Assembly (NCBI GenBank): GCA_963855995.1
Contig: OY979722.1
Span: 5,022,001-5,086,000, forward strand
Source of the DNA: Muricea muricata
Lineage: Eukaryota > Cnidaria > Anthozoa > Malacalcyonacea > Plexauridae
DNA length: 64,000 bases
Reading direction: 5' to 3'
Shown: in pieces, positions 63,100 through 64,000 of the stretch
Position numbering within the stretch: the stretch's first letter is position 1
How the letters are laid out: every line of letters begins with the position of its first letter
Program-made: the position numbers and the translations under genes
The notes under the pieces: model-generated
The model's database searches: none
Seen by the model: the letters and a program-made list of their open reading frames with translations, nothing else
Told to the model about the DNA's origin: nothing

Positions 63100-63135
63100 A
63101 TATATTTATTTATTTATTTATTTATTTAGCTATTT
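63100..63135. repeat. TATT microsatellite
   Basis: Run of TTTA tetranucleotides. Confidence 0.85.
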
Positions 63136-63330
63136 TGTTTACTTATTTATGACTATCTATATTTTTTTTTAATTTTTGTAGCGGATTACAATTTTTTTAC
63201 TCGACCCCCTACATATATTTAGTGCGTTTGCCATGATGACGATGATGTTTATGGGTCTCTATAAACACATCCCACTTGGGTAAGCGTATATGGGCTCATA
63301 TGAACAGTAAAATTCTTATATATTTTTTTC

Positions 63331-63573
63331 ATGCGCGCGCATATCAACAGTTTGCGTCCCGTAAGCATAACGCTCGACGTACCTGCATATAAAGCTGATG
63401 GGCGCCAAATTGTAGTATCGAAGAGATTCCCAAGCAGATTAATCATTTTGTACAATTTTTTAAGCCCTTCTGTGGGGCTTGAACGAAGAATAGAAAATGA
63501 AAAGAAGAATGTCTCGTTTCGTGTCGCCCCAGAAGAGATTGGACTGCTATTACGTGACTTTCTCGACCAATGA
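63331..63573 (+). CDS. Hypothetical 80-residue frame
   Basis: ATG at 63331 to TGA. Not recognised. Contains a basic N-terminal half and a VSFRVAPEEIGLLLRDFLDQ C-terminus that looks like a folded acidic helix. Downstream of the orphan signal exon, but no splice link is evident. Confidence 0.25.
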   Translation: MRAHINSLRPVSITLDVPAYKADGRQIVVSKRFPSRLIILYNFLSPSVGLERRIENEKKNVSFRVAPEEIGLLLRDFLDQ

Positions 63574-64000
63574 AATCGCGTAATTTTTGCATTGTTTTGT
63601 GGGAGAATTTTTGGCATAAAAATTTACATAGCAAGTCGAATTCGTGCACAAATACGTCGAATTCACGCACAAATACAGTATATCGAATTCACGCGCGAAG
63701 AAATCGAAGTAACACACAAAAACAGTTCGATCTGTCATTACAACTGGACGGAGCAAATTGGCTTGGTTATTTATAAAATAATATATCTACGAGAAATCTG
63801 AATAGCTCGGCGTAAGTCATTTTCAAGAGAGACAAGGAAATCTTCGGTGTTTGGCATTCATCTTGCTCCGACCATTTCATTTTTTTCTAGTTGTGATTTG
63901 TCAGCGCCCCCCCCCCCCCCCGGTTCGTTGTATTAATATTTACTTAAGCACTGCAAATTATCATGCTAATTAGTTCTGGCTATTTATATTCAAATATAAA

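Overview
The window is animal genomic DNA: AT-rich, with spliced genes of small exons and many short transposon-derived repeats. The gene content (NDUFS3, DECR1, a carotenoid oxygenase, tetraspanins, a collagen plus fibrinogen-like lectin, NACHT-LRR and TRADD-N-like genes, fast-evolving small GTPases) suggests a cnidarian, probably an anthozoan. The species is not established. Exon borders below come from reading frame, GT/AG signals and family conservation; no transcripts were available.

Layout. 0.1-1.6 kb (+): last four exons of a DECR1-like 2,4-dienoyl-CoA reductase. 2.7-23.5 kb (all -): an immune-looking cluster with Ras/Rab-like GTPase A, a small membrane protein with a TRADD-N-like C-terminus, a 1,219-residue four-helix channel-like/NACHT/LRR protein, GTPase B and GTPase C. 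Three diverged copies of one leader region (about 7.2, 15.0 and 19.4 kb) sit upstream of members of this cluster. 27.9-30.4 kb (+): NDUFS3. 31.8-37.4 kb (+): carotenoid cleavage oxygenase with all four iron-binding histidines. 38.9-41.4 kb (+): a fourth GTPase with canonical motifs. 42.2-59.1 kb: a tandem segmental duplication carrying two tetraspanin copies; the first is split by a 3.4-kb hAT transposon, and a third unit is only partial. 52.6-62.6 kb (-): a secreted collagen/fibrinogen-like lectin gene whose long last intron holds the second tetraspanin. Its first exon has an inverted duplicate at 62.8 kb.

Most notable. The 9.2-13.8 kb gene joins an N-terminal four-transmembrane domain of pannexin/innexin/LRRC8 type to NACHT and LRR modules. 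This could be a large-pore channel gated by an NLR, encoded beside a TRADD-N-like membrane protein and GTPases whose G3 motif reads DTAD instead of DTAG. The second theme is mobile DNA: three foldback elements carry hammerhead-ribozyme-like cores, and several insertions have clear target duplications, two of them confirmed by an empty or uninterrupted site in the paralogous segment.
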